Part shown: piece after piece, positions 44,158 to 52,774 of the stretch
Position numbering within the stretch: the stretch's first letter is position 1
Layout of the letters: each line of letters starts with the position of its first letter
Assembly: GCA_031288535.1 (NCBI GenBank)
Contig: JAITRF010000077.1
Location: forward strand, 1 to 64,000
Direction: 5' to 3'
Source of the DNA: Desulfovibrio sp.
GTDB lineage: Bacteria > Desulfobacterota > Desulfovibrionia > Desulfovibrionales > Desulfovibrionaceae
Length of the DNA: 64,000 nt
Translations under genes and position numbers: made by a program
The notes under the pieces: generated by a model
What the model was told of the DNA's origin: nothing
What the model saw: only the letters and a program-made list of their open reading frames with translations
Database searches by the model: none

Positions 44158-44367
44158 CTGTCGTCCATCCTATTCAATGTCAACCCTCTCTAATTTTTTC
44201 GCAAAATATCAGGTTCTGGCCGGAACGCAATTCCGGGGCGCAGGCCTGGAGGATTTTTTCTTCAACAAAAAAATTTTACTGCGCTGGCTGCGGCAATGCC
44301 GATTCGAAAGCCGCCGCAACACGGCAGGATGCCTGGCTTGCGGTGCTGGACCACTTGCCCGGCCGAG

Positions 44368-46377
44368 TCAGAGCAAGCCTGTATCCCAGTTGAAGTTGCC
44401 CGGTCGGGGGCGGTTGCCCGGGTTTTGCGGCGCGCGCTCCTCTATATGGATGAAAGCCAGGTAGCCGGCTTCTTCCAGCAAGCTTCTCCTGGCGGACAGG
44501 TCCAAAGGCCAGACCGGGTATATCCAGGCGTTTTCCCCGTAGCGGCGCAGGAAAAACTCTTCGCCGCCGGGGCTTGAGAAGGCAAGGCCGGTCCGGACGT
44601 TTTCGGTTTTTCGCCTGCTGATGCCCACTGGCCAGAGGCCGGAGAGCACGATTCCCAAGGGAAGAGGGCTTTGTTTCGGAAGAGACAGCAGGTCGTCCCG
44701 ACCCAGCTCCGGGCTTGCGATTGCGGAGGAAAAGCCCAGTTTCCGCATGGCTTCGAGGGCGTAAGCATTGGCCAGGTTACAGAAGGGTCCGGCGCAGAGA
44801 TCCAGGTTTTCGGGTTTGGAAAAGAAGGCGATTTGCCAGGGGCTGTTGCAGACAATGCGTTTGCCGCCGTCCCGGATCAGGGCGTTGAGCATCCGCTGCC
44901 ATTGCTTTTCCTCGTCCGGCCAGACCACCGGCGGCAGCCACCAGGAGATGCGGGAATAAAGGGTGCGGGAGACGGCGCGCAAGGCTTTTTGCGAGAGCCA
45001 CAAGCCCTGAAGCGCGCCCGCTTCCCGGCCTTGTTTCCCTCTGCGCCCGTCGGGCAGGGAGGAGCACAGAAAGATATCTACTTTGCGGGCTTTGCCGCCG
45101 AAAGGTCGGGGTTTTGGGGGCGCGCATGGCGTCTCTGCATTTTCCGGGCGGATTTTGCCCAGCTTGCGTTGCCATTGCGCTATACCCGCTTCAGCCTCGG
45201 GCGTGCGACGATCTATGAGCAGGACGGGAACGCCGGCTTTAGGACGCTTGTTTTTCGGCAGGCGCAGGACGAGAGCCAGACCCTGCGCGGCCGGGACGTT
45301 CAGGGCTATCGTACAGTGCCAGGGTTCGTCCTCGCGGCCTATGCGCAAGTAGTCCCCGGGCAAAAGGGGCAGGCGGGGCAGCAACTCGCAGGCGCCCTCA
45401 CTGTTTATGCGGATTTTGCCGCATATAAGCCCGGAGCCTCCTTCCCGCTCCTCCGAGGCCTCGGTCTGTTGCGCGTCCCTGTCTGTAAACAGGGCGCGCG
45501 AGCTGGCGCGTCCGAGGGCCGTATTGATGAGACGCAGGGCCTCTTTTCCTGCTTCCGGTTTGTCCGCTTCATCGCGTAGTAGCCTGTAAGCCTTGGTCAC
45601 ATGATAGACGTAGTGCGGACCCTTTTTTCTGCCTTCGATTTTCCAGGCCCGGATGCGCGACAGAGGCAAAAGCCCGCGCGTCAGGACATCTAAGGAAAGA
45701 TCCAGGCTTGAGAAGAAACGCCCCCGGCGTCCGCTTTGGGCATACATGCGGCGGCAGGGCTGTACGCAACGTCCGCGCAGCCCGCTTTTGCCGCCCATGT
45801 AGCTGGACCACCAGCAACGGCCGGATACGCAAAAGCAAAGGGCGCCGTGCACGAAAACTTCCAGGTCCAGACCTTCCGGGCAGTCGGCGTCAAGTGTTTG
45901 CAGTTCGGGAAAAGTCAACTCGCGCGGCAGGATAACCCTGTCCGCGCCCAAGGTCTTCGCAGCCGCGAAGGCGGTCCGGTGCGTGGCGTTGCCCAGGGTG
46001 GAGAGGTGCAACTCGCCGGCAAACCCGGCATTTTTGGCCAGGACTGGCAGGGAAGGGTCCTGGAAGATCAGGGCGTCCGGAGCTGACCCGCCGCACAGGC
46101 GCCGGATCAGGCTGAACACCTTGGGCGGTTCTGCCGGCTTGACCATGGTGTTTAAGGCCACATATACGCGTCTGCCTTGGGAATGTGCCGTGTCCAGCAG
46201 GGAGAGCAGGGCGGAACTGGAAAAGTTTTCCGCCTCCATGCGCGCTGAAAAGTGTTTGAGGCCGAGATAGACGGCATCCGCGCCGGCGGCGAAGGCGGCG
46301 AGGGCGGAGCGCAGGTCCCCTGCCGGGGCGAGTATCTCCGGGCCCCGGGTTGTTGCGATCAAAATATTGTCTGACAT
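44368..46377 (-). CDS. Peptidase U32 family protein (RlhA/YegQ-like)
   Basis: The N-terminal TIM-barrel part begins GPEILAPAGDLRSALAAFAAGADAVYLG. The Cys-rich motif CVSGRCWWSSYMGGKSGLRGRCVQPCRR supplies the four conserved cysteines. Bacterial members include RlhA (23S rRNA hydroxylation) and TrhP (tRNA hydroxylation), and collagenase activity has been reported for others, so the older protease name may mislead. At 669 residues it includes the long C-terminal extension of the larger members. It is monocistronic by spacing. Confidence 0.88.
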   Translation of the reverse strand: MSDNILIATTRGPEILAPAGDLRSALAAFAAGADAVYLGLKHFSARMEAENFSSSALLSLLDTAHSQGRRVYVALNTMVKPAEPPKVFSLIRRLCGGSAPDALIFQDPSLPVLAKNAGFAGELHLSTLGNATHRTAFAAAKTLGADRVILPRELTFPELQTLDADCPEGLDLEVFVHGALCFCVSGRCWWSSYMGGKSGLRGRCVQPCRRMYAQSGRRGRFFSSLDLSLDVLTRGLLPLSRIRAWKIEGRKKGPHYVYHVTKAYRLLRDEADKPEAGKEALRLINTALGRASSRALFTDRDAQQTEASEEREGGSGLICGKIRINSEGACELLPRLPLLPGDYLRIGREDEPWHCTIALNVPAAQGLALVLRLPKNKRPKAGVPVLLIDRRTPEAEAGIAQWQRKLGKIRPENAETPCAPPKPRPFGGKARKVDIFLCSSLPDGRRGKQGREAGALQGLWLSQKALRAVSRTLYSRISWWLPPVVWPDEEKQWQRMLNALIRDGGKRIVCNSPWQIAFFSKPENLDLCAGPFCNLANAYALEAMRKLGFSSAIASPELGRDDLLSLPKQSPLPLGIVLSGLWPVGISRRKTENVRTGLAFSSPGGEEFFLRRYGENAWIYPVWPLDLSARRSLLEEAGYLAFIHIEERAPQNPGNRPRPGNFNWDTGLL

Positions 46378-46404
46378 CAGGACGACAGAATTTTTTCTGA
46401 ACGG

Positions 46405-47115
46405 TTATGTAAACGCGGCCTTCCGCGTTGACGTTTCACAGTACAATTCAAAGTGGTTTTTCCGGTAATACAACAGGCCCTCCGCTTTCAGCCGGGAGAG
46501 TTCGGCGGACATCGCGCTTCGCTCGACTGAGAGGAAGTCCGCCAATTCCTGCCTGTTGAAAGGTATGTCAAATTTGTTCGCGCCGGAGCGGACCGCCTGT
46601 TCGGAGAGATAAGAGAGCAGCTTTTCGCGGGTGTTGCGTTGCGTAAGGTGCTGCAGTTTGGAGATCAGCGAGATGTTTTTGCCCGCGATTACCCGCAGCA
46701 TGTTCTCTATCAGGCGGGTGTGGAACCCGCAAGCGCTGGAGCAGGTCAGCAAGATGCGCCGGTAGTCCAGCAGCAGTATCTCGCATTCCTCGTTCGCGAC
46801 GACGCTGACTGGAAGAGTCCGGGATTCGGCATTACAGGGTCGGGCGGCGCAGGAAAACGCCTCCGCGAACAGCTCTCCGCTTCCGGCGCGGGTGATGATG
46901 CTGCGGTTGCCCCAGTAGTCTTCCCGGATTATGTCGACGTTGCCGGACACTACCACTCCCACGGCGGCGGCGTCATCGTTTTCGACATAGACGTATTCAC
47001 CCTTGGCGAAGGATTTTTTCCGCGGCGACAGGCAGACGAACATTGCGTCAAGTTCGTCCGCGTCGATTCCCGCAAACAACGGACAAGACTTCAAAACCGA
47101 TGGACAATTTTTCAA
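46405..47115 (-). CDS. Crp/Fnr-family transcriptional regulator
   Basis: A cyclic-nucleotide-type beta-barrel (residues about 15-130; GEYVYVENDDAAAVGVVVSGNVDII), a dimer helix (RLIENMLRVIAGKNISLISKL) and a winged HTH (FNRQELADFLSVERSAMSAELSRLKAEGLL) give 236 residues. Cysteines at positions 4, 11 and 28 and others in the barrel may be accidental or may hold a cofactor. The divergent ferredoxin-like gene, in whose leader an 18-bp palindrome lies, is the obvious candidate target. Effector unknown. Confidence 0.9.
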   Translation of the reverse strand: MKNCPSVLKSCPLFAGIDADELDAMFVCLSPRKKSFAKGEYVYVENDDAAAVGVVVSGNVDIIREDYWGNRSIITRAGSGELFAEAFSCAARPCNAESRTLPVSVVANEECEILLLDYRRILLTCSSACGFHTRLIENMLRVIAGKNISLISKLQHLTQRNTREKLLSYLSEQAVRSGANKFDIPFNRQELADFLSVERSAMSAELSRLKAEGLLYYRKNHFELYCETSTRKAAFT

Positions 47116-47341
47116 GGTTTCCCCGATTCTGTTGGAAATACAACCGATTTTCCGCTTTTATCGTACTATTGTCAAAGCATAAAATCAAAGGGCAGGGCTG
47201 ATGCATCTTATTGCGTCAGTCTTTCGGCGATGCGCAAGCATCACCCGGCCGCAGGCTTCGTATGGAGCAAGGTGGCTTTGCCGCCGTGAATCTCAAAGAC
47301 ATATATCATAATATGCTGGGTGAACAATATAAAATTTCAGA

Positions 47342-47359
47342 TGCTTCAGCACTGAAGCA
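47342..47359. promoter_or_regulatory. Perfect palindrome before the ferredoxin-like gene
   Basis: TGCTTCAG-CA-CTGAAGCA ends one base before the AAGGAGA ribosome site of the ferredoxin-like gene. It could be an operator for the divergent Crp/Fnr regulator or an mRNA hairpin that affects ribosome access. It does not match TGTGA-N6-TCACA or TTGAT-N4-ATCAA. Confidence 0.5.
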
Positions 47360-47373
47360 AAGGAGAAATTGCC

Positions 47374-47988
47374 GTGACCAGAAGGATCATTAGCATCGAC
47401 GAGAGCAGGTGCAACGGCTGCGGGCTGTGTGTGAAGGCCTGCCACGAAGGCGCGCTGGGAATCGTGCAGGGCAAGGCGCGGTTGTTGCGGGAGGACTACT
47501 GCGACGGGTTTGGCGACTGTCTGCCGGAATGTCCCGAAGGCGCGATTTTTTTCGAGGAGCGTGAGGCAAAACCATACGATGCGCAGGCGGTTGCGGCGAT
47601 GTCAGGAGGAATGAACCACTCCGGCCCGCCATTTAAAAATTTTCCCATTCAGCTCAAGCTGGTGCAGTCGACCGCGCCGCGCTTTTTTGAGTGCGGTCTG
47701 CTGGTGGCAGCCGACTGCACGGCCTTTGTCTGCGATGACTTCAAACGCAGTTTATCGGCCGGCAAGGCGCTTGCGATCGGCTGCCCCAAACTGGATGCAA
47801 CCGACTATTCCGGTAAGCTGGCGGAAATAATTCGCGCAAACGCGGTGAAATCGGTGACGGTCGCAAAAATGGAGGTGCCGTGCTGCGGCGGTTTGGCGCG
47901 AATGGCTGAAATGGCGATTGCCGGATCAGGCGCTGACGTTTTGCTTGAAGTGATCACCGTAACAGTCGAAGGTAAACTACAATCGTAA
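47374..47988 (+). CDS. 4Fe-4S ferredoxin-like protein with C-terminal Cys domain
   Basis: GTG 47374 follows AAAGGAGA. The first cluster site CNGCGLCVKACHEGA is complete. The second, YCDGFGDCLPECPEGA, has three Cys with Phe in the second position, a pattern seen in related ferredoxins. The C-terminal half (CTAFVCDDF, AIGCPKLDATDY, MEVPCCGGLARM) carries six more Cys. In related anaerobes such proteins neighbour hybrid-cluster protein or Crp/Fnr genes and are thought to move electrons under nitrosative or oxidative stress. That function is inferred. Length is 204 residues. Confidence 0.85.
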   Translation: MTRRIISIDESRCNGCGLCVKACHEGALGIVQGKARLLREDYCDGFGDCLPECPEGAIFFEEREAKPYDAQAVAAMSGGMNHSGPPFKNFPIQLKLVQSTAPRFFECGLLVAADCTAFVCDDFKRSLSAGKALAIGCPKLDATDYSGKLAEIIRANAVKSVTVAKMEVPCCGGLARMAEMAIAGSGADVLLEVITVTVEGKLQS

Positions 47989-48291
47989 AATACAGCCGAT
48001 TTGTATGCCGCCAGAGTAGTTCAATTTCCAGATGCAGATTGCCGCATCCAAGCCTGTTTGAATGCAACTTGATATAAGATCAACTCTCCGGAGACGATCG
48101 GGAAACAATTCAGAACAATCGAATGAGTTCTACAATATATTGAAATTACAGAAGAAAATTTTACACCGACAAGTCGCGGTAAACAATTTCAGCAAGTTAT
48201 AGTTGCTCACTCGATTGCCCCGGGAAAGAATTGCCCCTTTATTGACAAGCGGCGTGCTATCCGTGATTATGGCCCAAGCGGAGACAGGCAT
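47989..48291. other. Intergenic region with a family B fragment and a promoter
   Basis: No gene is seen. GCATCCAAGC-CT-GTTTGAATGC followed by AACTTGATATA (about 48050-48075) matches the right end of family B. Near the MBL gene there is a good promoter. The centre is AT-rich and otherwise unremarkable. Confidence 0.55.
48242..48270 (+). promoter_or_regulatory. Candidate sigma70 promoter of the MBL/pyrK/pyrD genes
   Basis: TTGACA and GATTAT are 17 bp apart, 22 bp upstream of the MBL start codon. The leader would be only about 15 nt but still includes the GGAG ribosome site. Confidence 0.5.
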
Positions 48292-48978
48292 ATGAAGATC
48301 GCCGAAGATATTTATTTTTATGAAGAGACTTCAGCGGGTACGGGTTTCAGCGCCAACGCCATTGTGATTGACGGCGACCCCAAGCTCATCATCGACCCCG
48401 GTTCTAAGGGGCATCTGCCGCTTCTTGTCAAACGCATGGCAGCCGACGGTCTGGATGTGTCCGCCCGGGATCTGGCTTTTTTTACGCACAGTCATCCCGA
48501 TCACCTGGGGGCTGGGCGGGCTTTGGCGGATGAATTTAAGGTGTGTTTGGCCATGCACAGGCTGGAAATCGATTTTCTCCGGGGCGGAGGATTGTCTTTC
48601 TGGGGGAGTTTTCCCTTTTCCGAAAAGGAATTCATGGTGCTGGAGCAAGGAGAATTTTCTTTCGGCAGCCACGATTTTTATCTCCACCACACTCCGGGGC
48701 ACAGTCCCGGAAGCCTTACCCTGCACTGGCCGGGAGCGAAATTGCTGGTTACCGGCGACGTGTATTTTTCCGGCACCTTTGGGGCGACAAACCTGCCGGG
48801 CGGAGACGAACGGGATATGTTCCGGACTCTGGAACGTTTGGAGGCGCTTACGGATGTGGATCTGGCGCTTTGCGGTCATGGCCCGGCTGTTGTCGGGCGG
48901 GGGGCAGTTCGGGAAAATTACCGGCTGCTCGCGCGCGAAGTGTCCATGAAGAAGGCCGGCACCTGGACCGGCTCATGA
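48292..48978 (+). CDS. MBL-fold metallo-hydrolase (glyoxalase II-like)
   Basis: The metal site FTHSHPDHLGAG (HxHxDH) is followed by TPGHSPGSLTLHWPG, LLVTGDVYFSG and ALCGHGPAVV, all four metal motifs of the binuclear MBL fold. The 228-residue length suits a stand-alone hydrolase of GloB or RNase-Z-like fold, with no extra domain. The substrate is unknown. It starts ahead of pyrK with a 93-bp gap, perhaps sharing a transcript. Confidence 0.85.
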   Translation: MKIAEDIYFYEETSAGTGFSANAIVIDGDPKLIIDPGSKGHLPLLVKRMAADGLDVSARDLAFFTHSHPDHLGAGRALADEFKVCLAMHRLEIDFLRGGGLSFWGSFPFSEKEFMVLEQGEFSFGSHDFYLHHTPGHSPGSLTLHWPGAKLLVTGDVYFSGTFGATNLPGGDERDMFRTLERLEALTDVDLALCGHGPAVVGRGAVRENYRLLAREVSMKKAGTWTGS

Positions 48979-49071
48979 ACGCGCCGTCCCGGACCCGGCG
49001 TGTTGCCGCGACTGCGGGATAATCCTGACCTTTTGCGCGATGGGAGGAAGCCTGATTGCGCAAAAAAAAAC

Positions 49072-49974
49072 ATGAACACAGCAAGCATGACCATGTGTGG
49101 CGCTTCGCCGGCGCAGACTGACACCGGCCTGGTTCCGAGCGATGGCGCCTTGGTCCGGCTGAAGGTTTTGGACATCGCCGAACTCGGGCGGGGCGGTCCG
49201 GATTTGTTTGTCCTGCGCCTGTCACCGCCCGGATGGGAAACCCCCTTGCCCGGACGCTTCCTCATGTTGCGTGCGGCCGCTACGGGCAGGGAATATCTCT
49301 GCGCTCGCCCCTTTTCGATCTGCCGGATAAATGACGAGGCCCTGGTCGTGTTTTTTCAGGTGCGGGGCAAGGCGACACGCGATTTCGCGGCGCTAAAACC
49401 CGGCGATCCGGTGGATGTATGGGGACCGCTCGGCAATTCCCTGCCTGTTGATTCGTGCCGTCCGGTGCTCGCCCTGGCCGGAGGCATGGGTATCGCGCCC
49501 TTTGTCAATTATGTGGATCAGCACCCGGCGCCTGGCAACATAAGCCTGGAATTCGGCCATCGTCTCCCCTTGGAATGTTATCCGTTGCGCTATATTGAGG
49601 GTAAATGCCGTATAAGGACCCACCATGAAAAAAACGACGGAGATCGTGCCGTTTTCAGCGCGCTAGTTGAAGAACGCATCCGGGAGTTTGCCTTGTCCGG
49701 AATAATTCTGGCCTGTGGTCCCGGCGCGTTTTTGCGTTTGGTCCGCGAGCTTGCTCTCAAGTACCGGGCCGAGGCCTGGCTGAGCCTTGAAACGCGCATG
49801 GCCTGCGGGATCGGGGCCTGCCTGGGCTGCGCGGTAAAAGCTCTTTTGCCCGCGGAGGCTTTTGCCGCGCCTGCGCAGGTCCTTGCTGCCCCCCCCTCCA
49901 GAGGAGACCGGGAGCATTTTGTTCAGACTTGTCTCTGTGGTCCGAATTTCCGCGCGGACAGGGTGTTGTTGTGA
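49072..49974 (+). CDS. pyrK: Dihydroorotate dehydrogenase electron-transfer subunit
   Basis: PyrK takes electrons from PyrD to NAD+. The FAD-binding barrel has REYLCARPFSI, the NAD domain LALAGGMGIAPFV, and the C-terminal [2Fe-2S] motif ACGIGACLGC...CLCG, where ACGIGACLGC followed by the distal Cys is diagnostic. I choose ATG 49072; the preceding sequence is a run of nine A residues with no close ribosome site, so the start is uncertain by a few codons. Its stop overlaps the pyrD GTG as GTGA. Length is 300 residues. Confidence 0.9.
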   Translation: MNTASMTMCGASPAQTDTGLVPSDGALVRLKVLDIAELGRGGPDLFVLRLSPPGWETPLPGRFLMLRAAATGREYLCARPFSICRINDEALVVFFQVRGKATRDFAALKPGDPVDVWGPLGNSLPVDSCRPVLALAGGMGIAPFVNYVDQHPAPGNISLEFGHRLPLECYPLRYIEGKCRIRTHHEKNDGDRAVFSALVEERIREFALSGIILACGPGAFLRLVRELALKYRAEAWLSLETRMACGIGACLGCAVKALLPAEAFAAPAQVLAAPPSRGDREHFVQTCLCGPNFRADRVLL

Positions 49975-50930
49975 GCGCGGGCGGCAGGGAAAACGCAAAG
50001 CTCGGGGTCTGTCTGAAAGGCGCGAGAGCTTCGCTTGCCCTCAACAATCCCGTGCTTACGGCTTCCGGCACCTTCGGCTACGGCCTGGAATTTTCCCCCT
50101 ACGGCGATTTGCGCAAACTTGGAGGCATTGTCGTCAAAGGTCTTTCCCTGGAGCCGCGTGAGGGAAACCCCATGCCGCGCATTGCCGAAACCCCGTGCGG
50201 CCTGTTGAATTCCGTGGGCTTGCAGAACTGCGGGGCGGAGATTTTTCTCAGGGACAAGCTGCCTTTGCTGCCAGTGGAAGTTCTGCCGGTCATAGTCAAC
50301 CTCTATGCGGCCGCAACTGATGAATTTGCCGTACTGGCCGGACTTTTTTCCGGGGAACACGGCATTGCCGCGCTTGAAGTGAATATTTCCTGTCCCAATG
50401 TGCGGGAAGGAGGGCTGCTTTTCGGACAGGACCCGCGCATGGCTGCGGAGGTGACGGCCGCCGTGCGTGCCCGTTGCCCGGATAAGCCGCTGATTGTGAA
50501 ACTCACCCCCAACGTCACGGATATCGCTGTCATAGCCAAAGCCTGCGTGGAGGCTGGGGCGGACATACTTTCCTGCATCAATACGCTGAGCGGGATGGCG
50601 GTGGATTTGAACACGCGCAGTCCCTTGCTTGCCACAGTGACCGGCGGTCTTTCCGGCCCGGCCATAAAACCGGTGGCCCTGCGGTCGGTCTGGCAGGCCA
50701 GCCGGGCCGTGTCCGTTCCGGTCATCGGCGTAGGCGGCATCGGCAGCGCCGAGGACGTGTTGGAATTTATCCTGGCCGGAGCGGGCGCCGTGCAGGTCGG
50801 CACGGCCTCTTTTTCCCGCCCTGATGCTGTTTTCAGGATAGTGGAAGATCTTCCGGCGGTTATGGAAAAATATGGGGTGGACGACCTGGAGGCTTTCCGA
50901 GGGTCTTTGCTGACGTGGCAGACGGATTGA
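49971..50930 (+). CDS. pyrD: Dihydroorotate dehydrogenase B, catalytic subunit
   Basis: The FMN enzyme oxidises dihydroorotate to orotate in pyrimidine synthesis. Motifs are NNPVLTASGTFGYG, NSVGLQNCG, the catalytic Cys in NISCPNVREGG, and the phosphate-binding VIGVGGIGSAEDVLEFILAGA. GTG 49971 overlaps the pyrK stop (GTGA) and gives 319 residues; the track start at 49929 lies inside pyrK. PyrK-PyrD pairs form the NAD-linked class 1B enzyme, suited to anaerobes. Confidence 0.95.
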   Translation: MSAGGRENAKLGVCLKGARASLALNNPVLTASGTFGYGLEFSPYGDLRKLGGIVVKGLSLEPREGNPMPRIAETPCGLLNSVGLQNCGAEIFLRDKLPLLPVEVLPVIVNLYAAATDEFAVLAGLFSGEHGIAALEVNISCPNVREGGLLFGQDPRMAAEVTAAVRARCPDKPLIVKLTPNVTDIAVIAKACVEAGADILSCINTLSGMAVDLNTRSPLLATVTGGLSGPAIKPVALRSVWQASRAVSVPVIGVGGIGSAEDVLEFILAGAGAVQVGTASFSRPDAVFRIVEDLPAVMEKYGVDDLEAFRGSLLTWQTD

Positions 50931-51098
50931 GAGCTAAAGATATTTTTTTCAGAATTTTTTAAAAAAAAAGCCAAATTTATGTTGACGCGGCATTGCGCTT
51001 AGGGCAAGTAACGCATAAATAAACGCGCGGTTCCGGCAGTTGGTTTGCAGGGTTTTTCGGCGCGGAGTTTCATTGTTTTTTCTGTGAGGTTTTATTGC

Positions 51099-51365
51099 AT
51101 GACTAAGTCTCTTTATGTGGGCAATCTGCCTTGGGCGGCTACGGAAGAGGAAATTCGCAACCTGTTTGCGGCGCATGGAAACGTGAGCTCTGTCAAGTTG
51201 ATAAGTGACAGGGAAACCGGGCGCGCGCGAGGTTTCGGGTTTGTGGAAATGGATGCGGCGGACGCAACCACTGCCGTGGAAGCCTTGGACGGATCCAGCT
51301 TCGGGGGGCGTACCCTGCGCGTAAATGAAGCTCAGCCCAAGGCGCCGCGCCAACCACGTTATTAA
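51099..51365 (+). CDS. RRM-domain RNA-binding protein
   Basis: A single RNA-recognition motif fills the 88 residues: RNP2 is SLYVGNLPW and RNP1 RGFGFVEM, with a short basic tail (PRQPRY). Bacterial RRM proteins of this kind bind RNA in cold or stress responses, but targets are mostly unknown. ATG 51099 has GAGG 10 nt upstream; the track start (51045) is in the leader. The 168-bp upstream gap contains T-rich leader sequence (ATTGTTTTTTCTG). A strong terminator follows. Confidence 0.92.
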   Translation: MTKSLYVGNLPWAATEEEIRNLFAAHGNVSSVKLISDRETGRARGFGFVEMDAADATTAVEALDGSSFGGRTLRVNEAQPKAPRQPRY

Positions 51366-51393
51366 AAATCAGTTCCCGGTTGAACTTTTCCGA

Positions 51394-51420
51394 AACCCCG
51401 GCTTGGCCGGGGTTTTTTTT
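51394..51420 (+). terminator. Rho-independent terminator after the RRM gene
   Basis: AACCCCGGC-TTG-GCCGGGG followed by eight T residues is a textbook terminator, 29 bp after the stop. It also marks the boundary with the convergent fliQ gene. Confidence 0.92.
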
Positions 51421-51506
51421 CGGCCGGGCGTCATGTCGTTCACGAGGCAAAGTACGCTTTGATCTGATTGGAATAGATGTGGTCTCCATATGACGGCGAC
51501 TGAGAC

Positions 51507-51788
51507 TTATGCGCCGCCGAGCCTGATGTATGTGGGAAAATTGAGAAAAATTCCGCTGGTATAGGTGAGCAGCTTGTCCATAATCCAGGGGAAGCTGATG
51601 AGCAGGGCCAGGAACATGGCGATTATCTTGGGGATGAAGGCCAGGGTGGCCTCCTGGAGTTGCGTCGCCGCCTGAATGATGCTGACGATTAGTCCTACCC
51701 CCAGGCCGACTCCGAGCAGGGGCAGAGATATGAGCAGGGCCAGTTCAATGGACTGCCTTGCGAAACCTACAACAAATTCCTGGGTCAC
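51507..51788 (-). CDS. fliQ: Flagellar export apparatus protein FliQ
   Basis: The small two-TM protein of the flagellar type III export gate has FARQSIELALLISLPLLGVGLGVGLIVSIIQAATQLQEATLAFIPKI. I start at GTG 51788 preceded by GAGG, which gives 93 residues, normal for FliQ; the track start at 51842 adds 18 foreign residues. It is 8 bp after fliP. fliR does not follow; the convergent RRM gene is next, so the export genes are split here. Confidence 0.94.
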   Translation of the reverse strand: MTQEFVVGFARQSIELALLISLPLLGVGLGVGLIVSIIQAATQLQEATLAFIPKIIAMFLALLISFPWIMDKLLTYTSGIFLNFPTYIRLGGA

Positions 51789-51796
51789 GGCGCGCC

Positions 51797-52774
51797 TCAC
51801 AAAAGAAAACTGTTGACCAGCGAACCTACAAGCAGAGACCACCCGTCCACCATGACGAAGAGCAGGAGCTTGAAGGGCATGGAAACCATCATGGGCGGCA
51901 GCATCATCATGCCCATGGCCAGAAGGATGCTGGACACCACCATGTCCAGAATCAGAAAGGGTATATATATCATGAAGCCGATGGTGAACCCGGTCTTCAG
52001 TTCGCTGATCACAAAGGCCGCCGCCAGAGATACGGTCGGCACGTCTTCGCGCGTCGCCGGGCGTTCCATGCGCGTTATACTGTAGAATATGGACAGGTCT
52101 TTTTCCCTGGTATGCCTGAACATAAATTCACGCAAGGGTTTTTCCGCGTTTTGCAGGGCCTCGGCAAAGTCCATGCGTTCTTCGAGATAGGGCTGGAGTG
52201 CCGTGTCGTTTATCGCCTTGCCGACCGGAGTCATGATGGCCACGGTCATAAAAATGGCCAGACTGACCAGTATCTGGTTCGGGGGAAGCTGTTGCACCCC
52301 GAGCGCCTGACGTATGAAATGAAAGACCAGAATGATGCGCGTGAAGCTGGTCACGGTGAGCACTATGGCCGGGGCGAGGGATAGAACTGTCAGGAGGAAG
52401 AGGATTTCCAGCGCCAGTTCAATGCCTCTGGGTTCGCTTTGTCCGGCGGAAAGCGTGAGTTGAAGGTTGGGAAAAGCGAGGGTGGGGGCGGCCTGGGCGG
52501 GTTGAACGAGCGAAATCAAAAGGCAGACGGCCAGGATCACGGGCGCAGCCGTCGGCAACGCGCGCCGCAATGCCGTTTCAAGGACGCGGGTGAACCGGCA
52601 AAGCGCGAGATGCGGGGGGGGTTCTCGTCCTTGAGCGGATTGACATTGAAAATATCCTTCCGCTCCGCAGGGATTTGCCTGCAAATCTCTGCCGCGAGAG
52701 TGTCGCAAGGCGGACTCGTTTCGCCGGCAAGCGGCAATCTCAAGCGCAAAACGCTCTCGGGGCGCGCGGTTCAT
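51797..52774 (-). CDS. fliP: Flagellar export apparatus protein FliP with repeat-derived N-terminal extension
   Basis: The FliP core is intact: signal-like hydrophobic segment ILAVCLLISLVQPAQA, then VTSFTRIILVFHFIRQALG, PPNQILVSLAIFMT, GFMIYIPFLILDMVVSSILLAMGMMMLPPMMVSMPFKLLLF, four TM helices. The ATG at 52774 overlaps the fliO stop (ATGA), so this is probably the ancestral start. Residues about 6-48 are encoded by repeat A7, placing a polar extension ahead of the signal segment. A TTG start downstream of the repeat is the alternative. FliP forms the pentameric core of the export gate in the inner membrane. Confidence 0.9.
   Translation of the reverse strand: MNRAPRERFALEIAACRRNESALRHSRGRDLQANPCGAEGYFQCQSAQGREPPPHLALCRFTRVLETALRRALPTAAPVILAVCLLISLVQPAQAAPTLAFPNLQLTLSAGQSEPRGIELALEILFLLTVLSLAPAIVLTVTSFTRIILVFHFIRQALGVQQLPPNQILVSLAIFMTVAIMTPVGKAINDTALQPYLEERMDFAEALQNAEKPLREFMFRHTREKDLSIFYSITRMERPATREDVPTVSLAAAFVISELKTGFTIGFMIYIPFLILDMVVSSILLAMGMMMLPPMMVSMPFKLLLFVMVDGWSLLVGSLVNSFLL
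52632..52757 (-). repeat. Family A structured repeat, copy A7, in the 5' end of fliP
   Basis: In the minus direction: GAGCGTTTTGCGCTTGAGATTGCCGC, GGCGAAACGAGTCCGCC, GCAGAGATTTGC-AG-GCAAATCCCTGC and GAGCGG...CCGCTC. It is open in the fliP frame. It lies 14 bp downstream of the ATGA junction of fliO and fliP. Confidence 0.88.

Noticed and set aside
44158-44367. TTGACA near 44173 as a ccmC promoter
   Set aside because: It is only about 16 bp from the start codon, leaving no room for a -10 box before the coding sequence.
47989-48291. Possible riboswitch or small RNA in the gap
   Set aside because: Only a family B fragment and a promoter motif are visible; no known riboswitch core was found.
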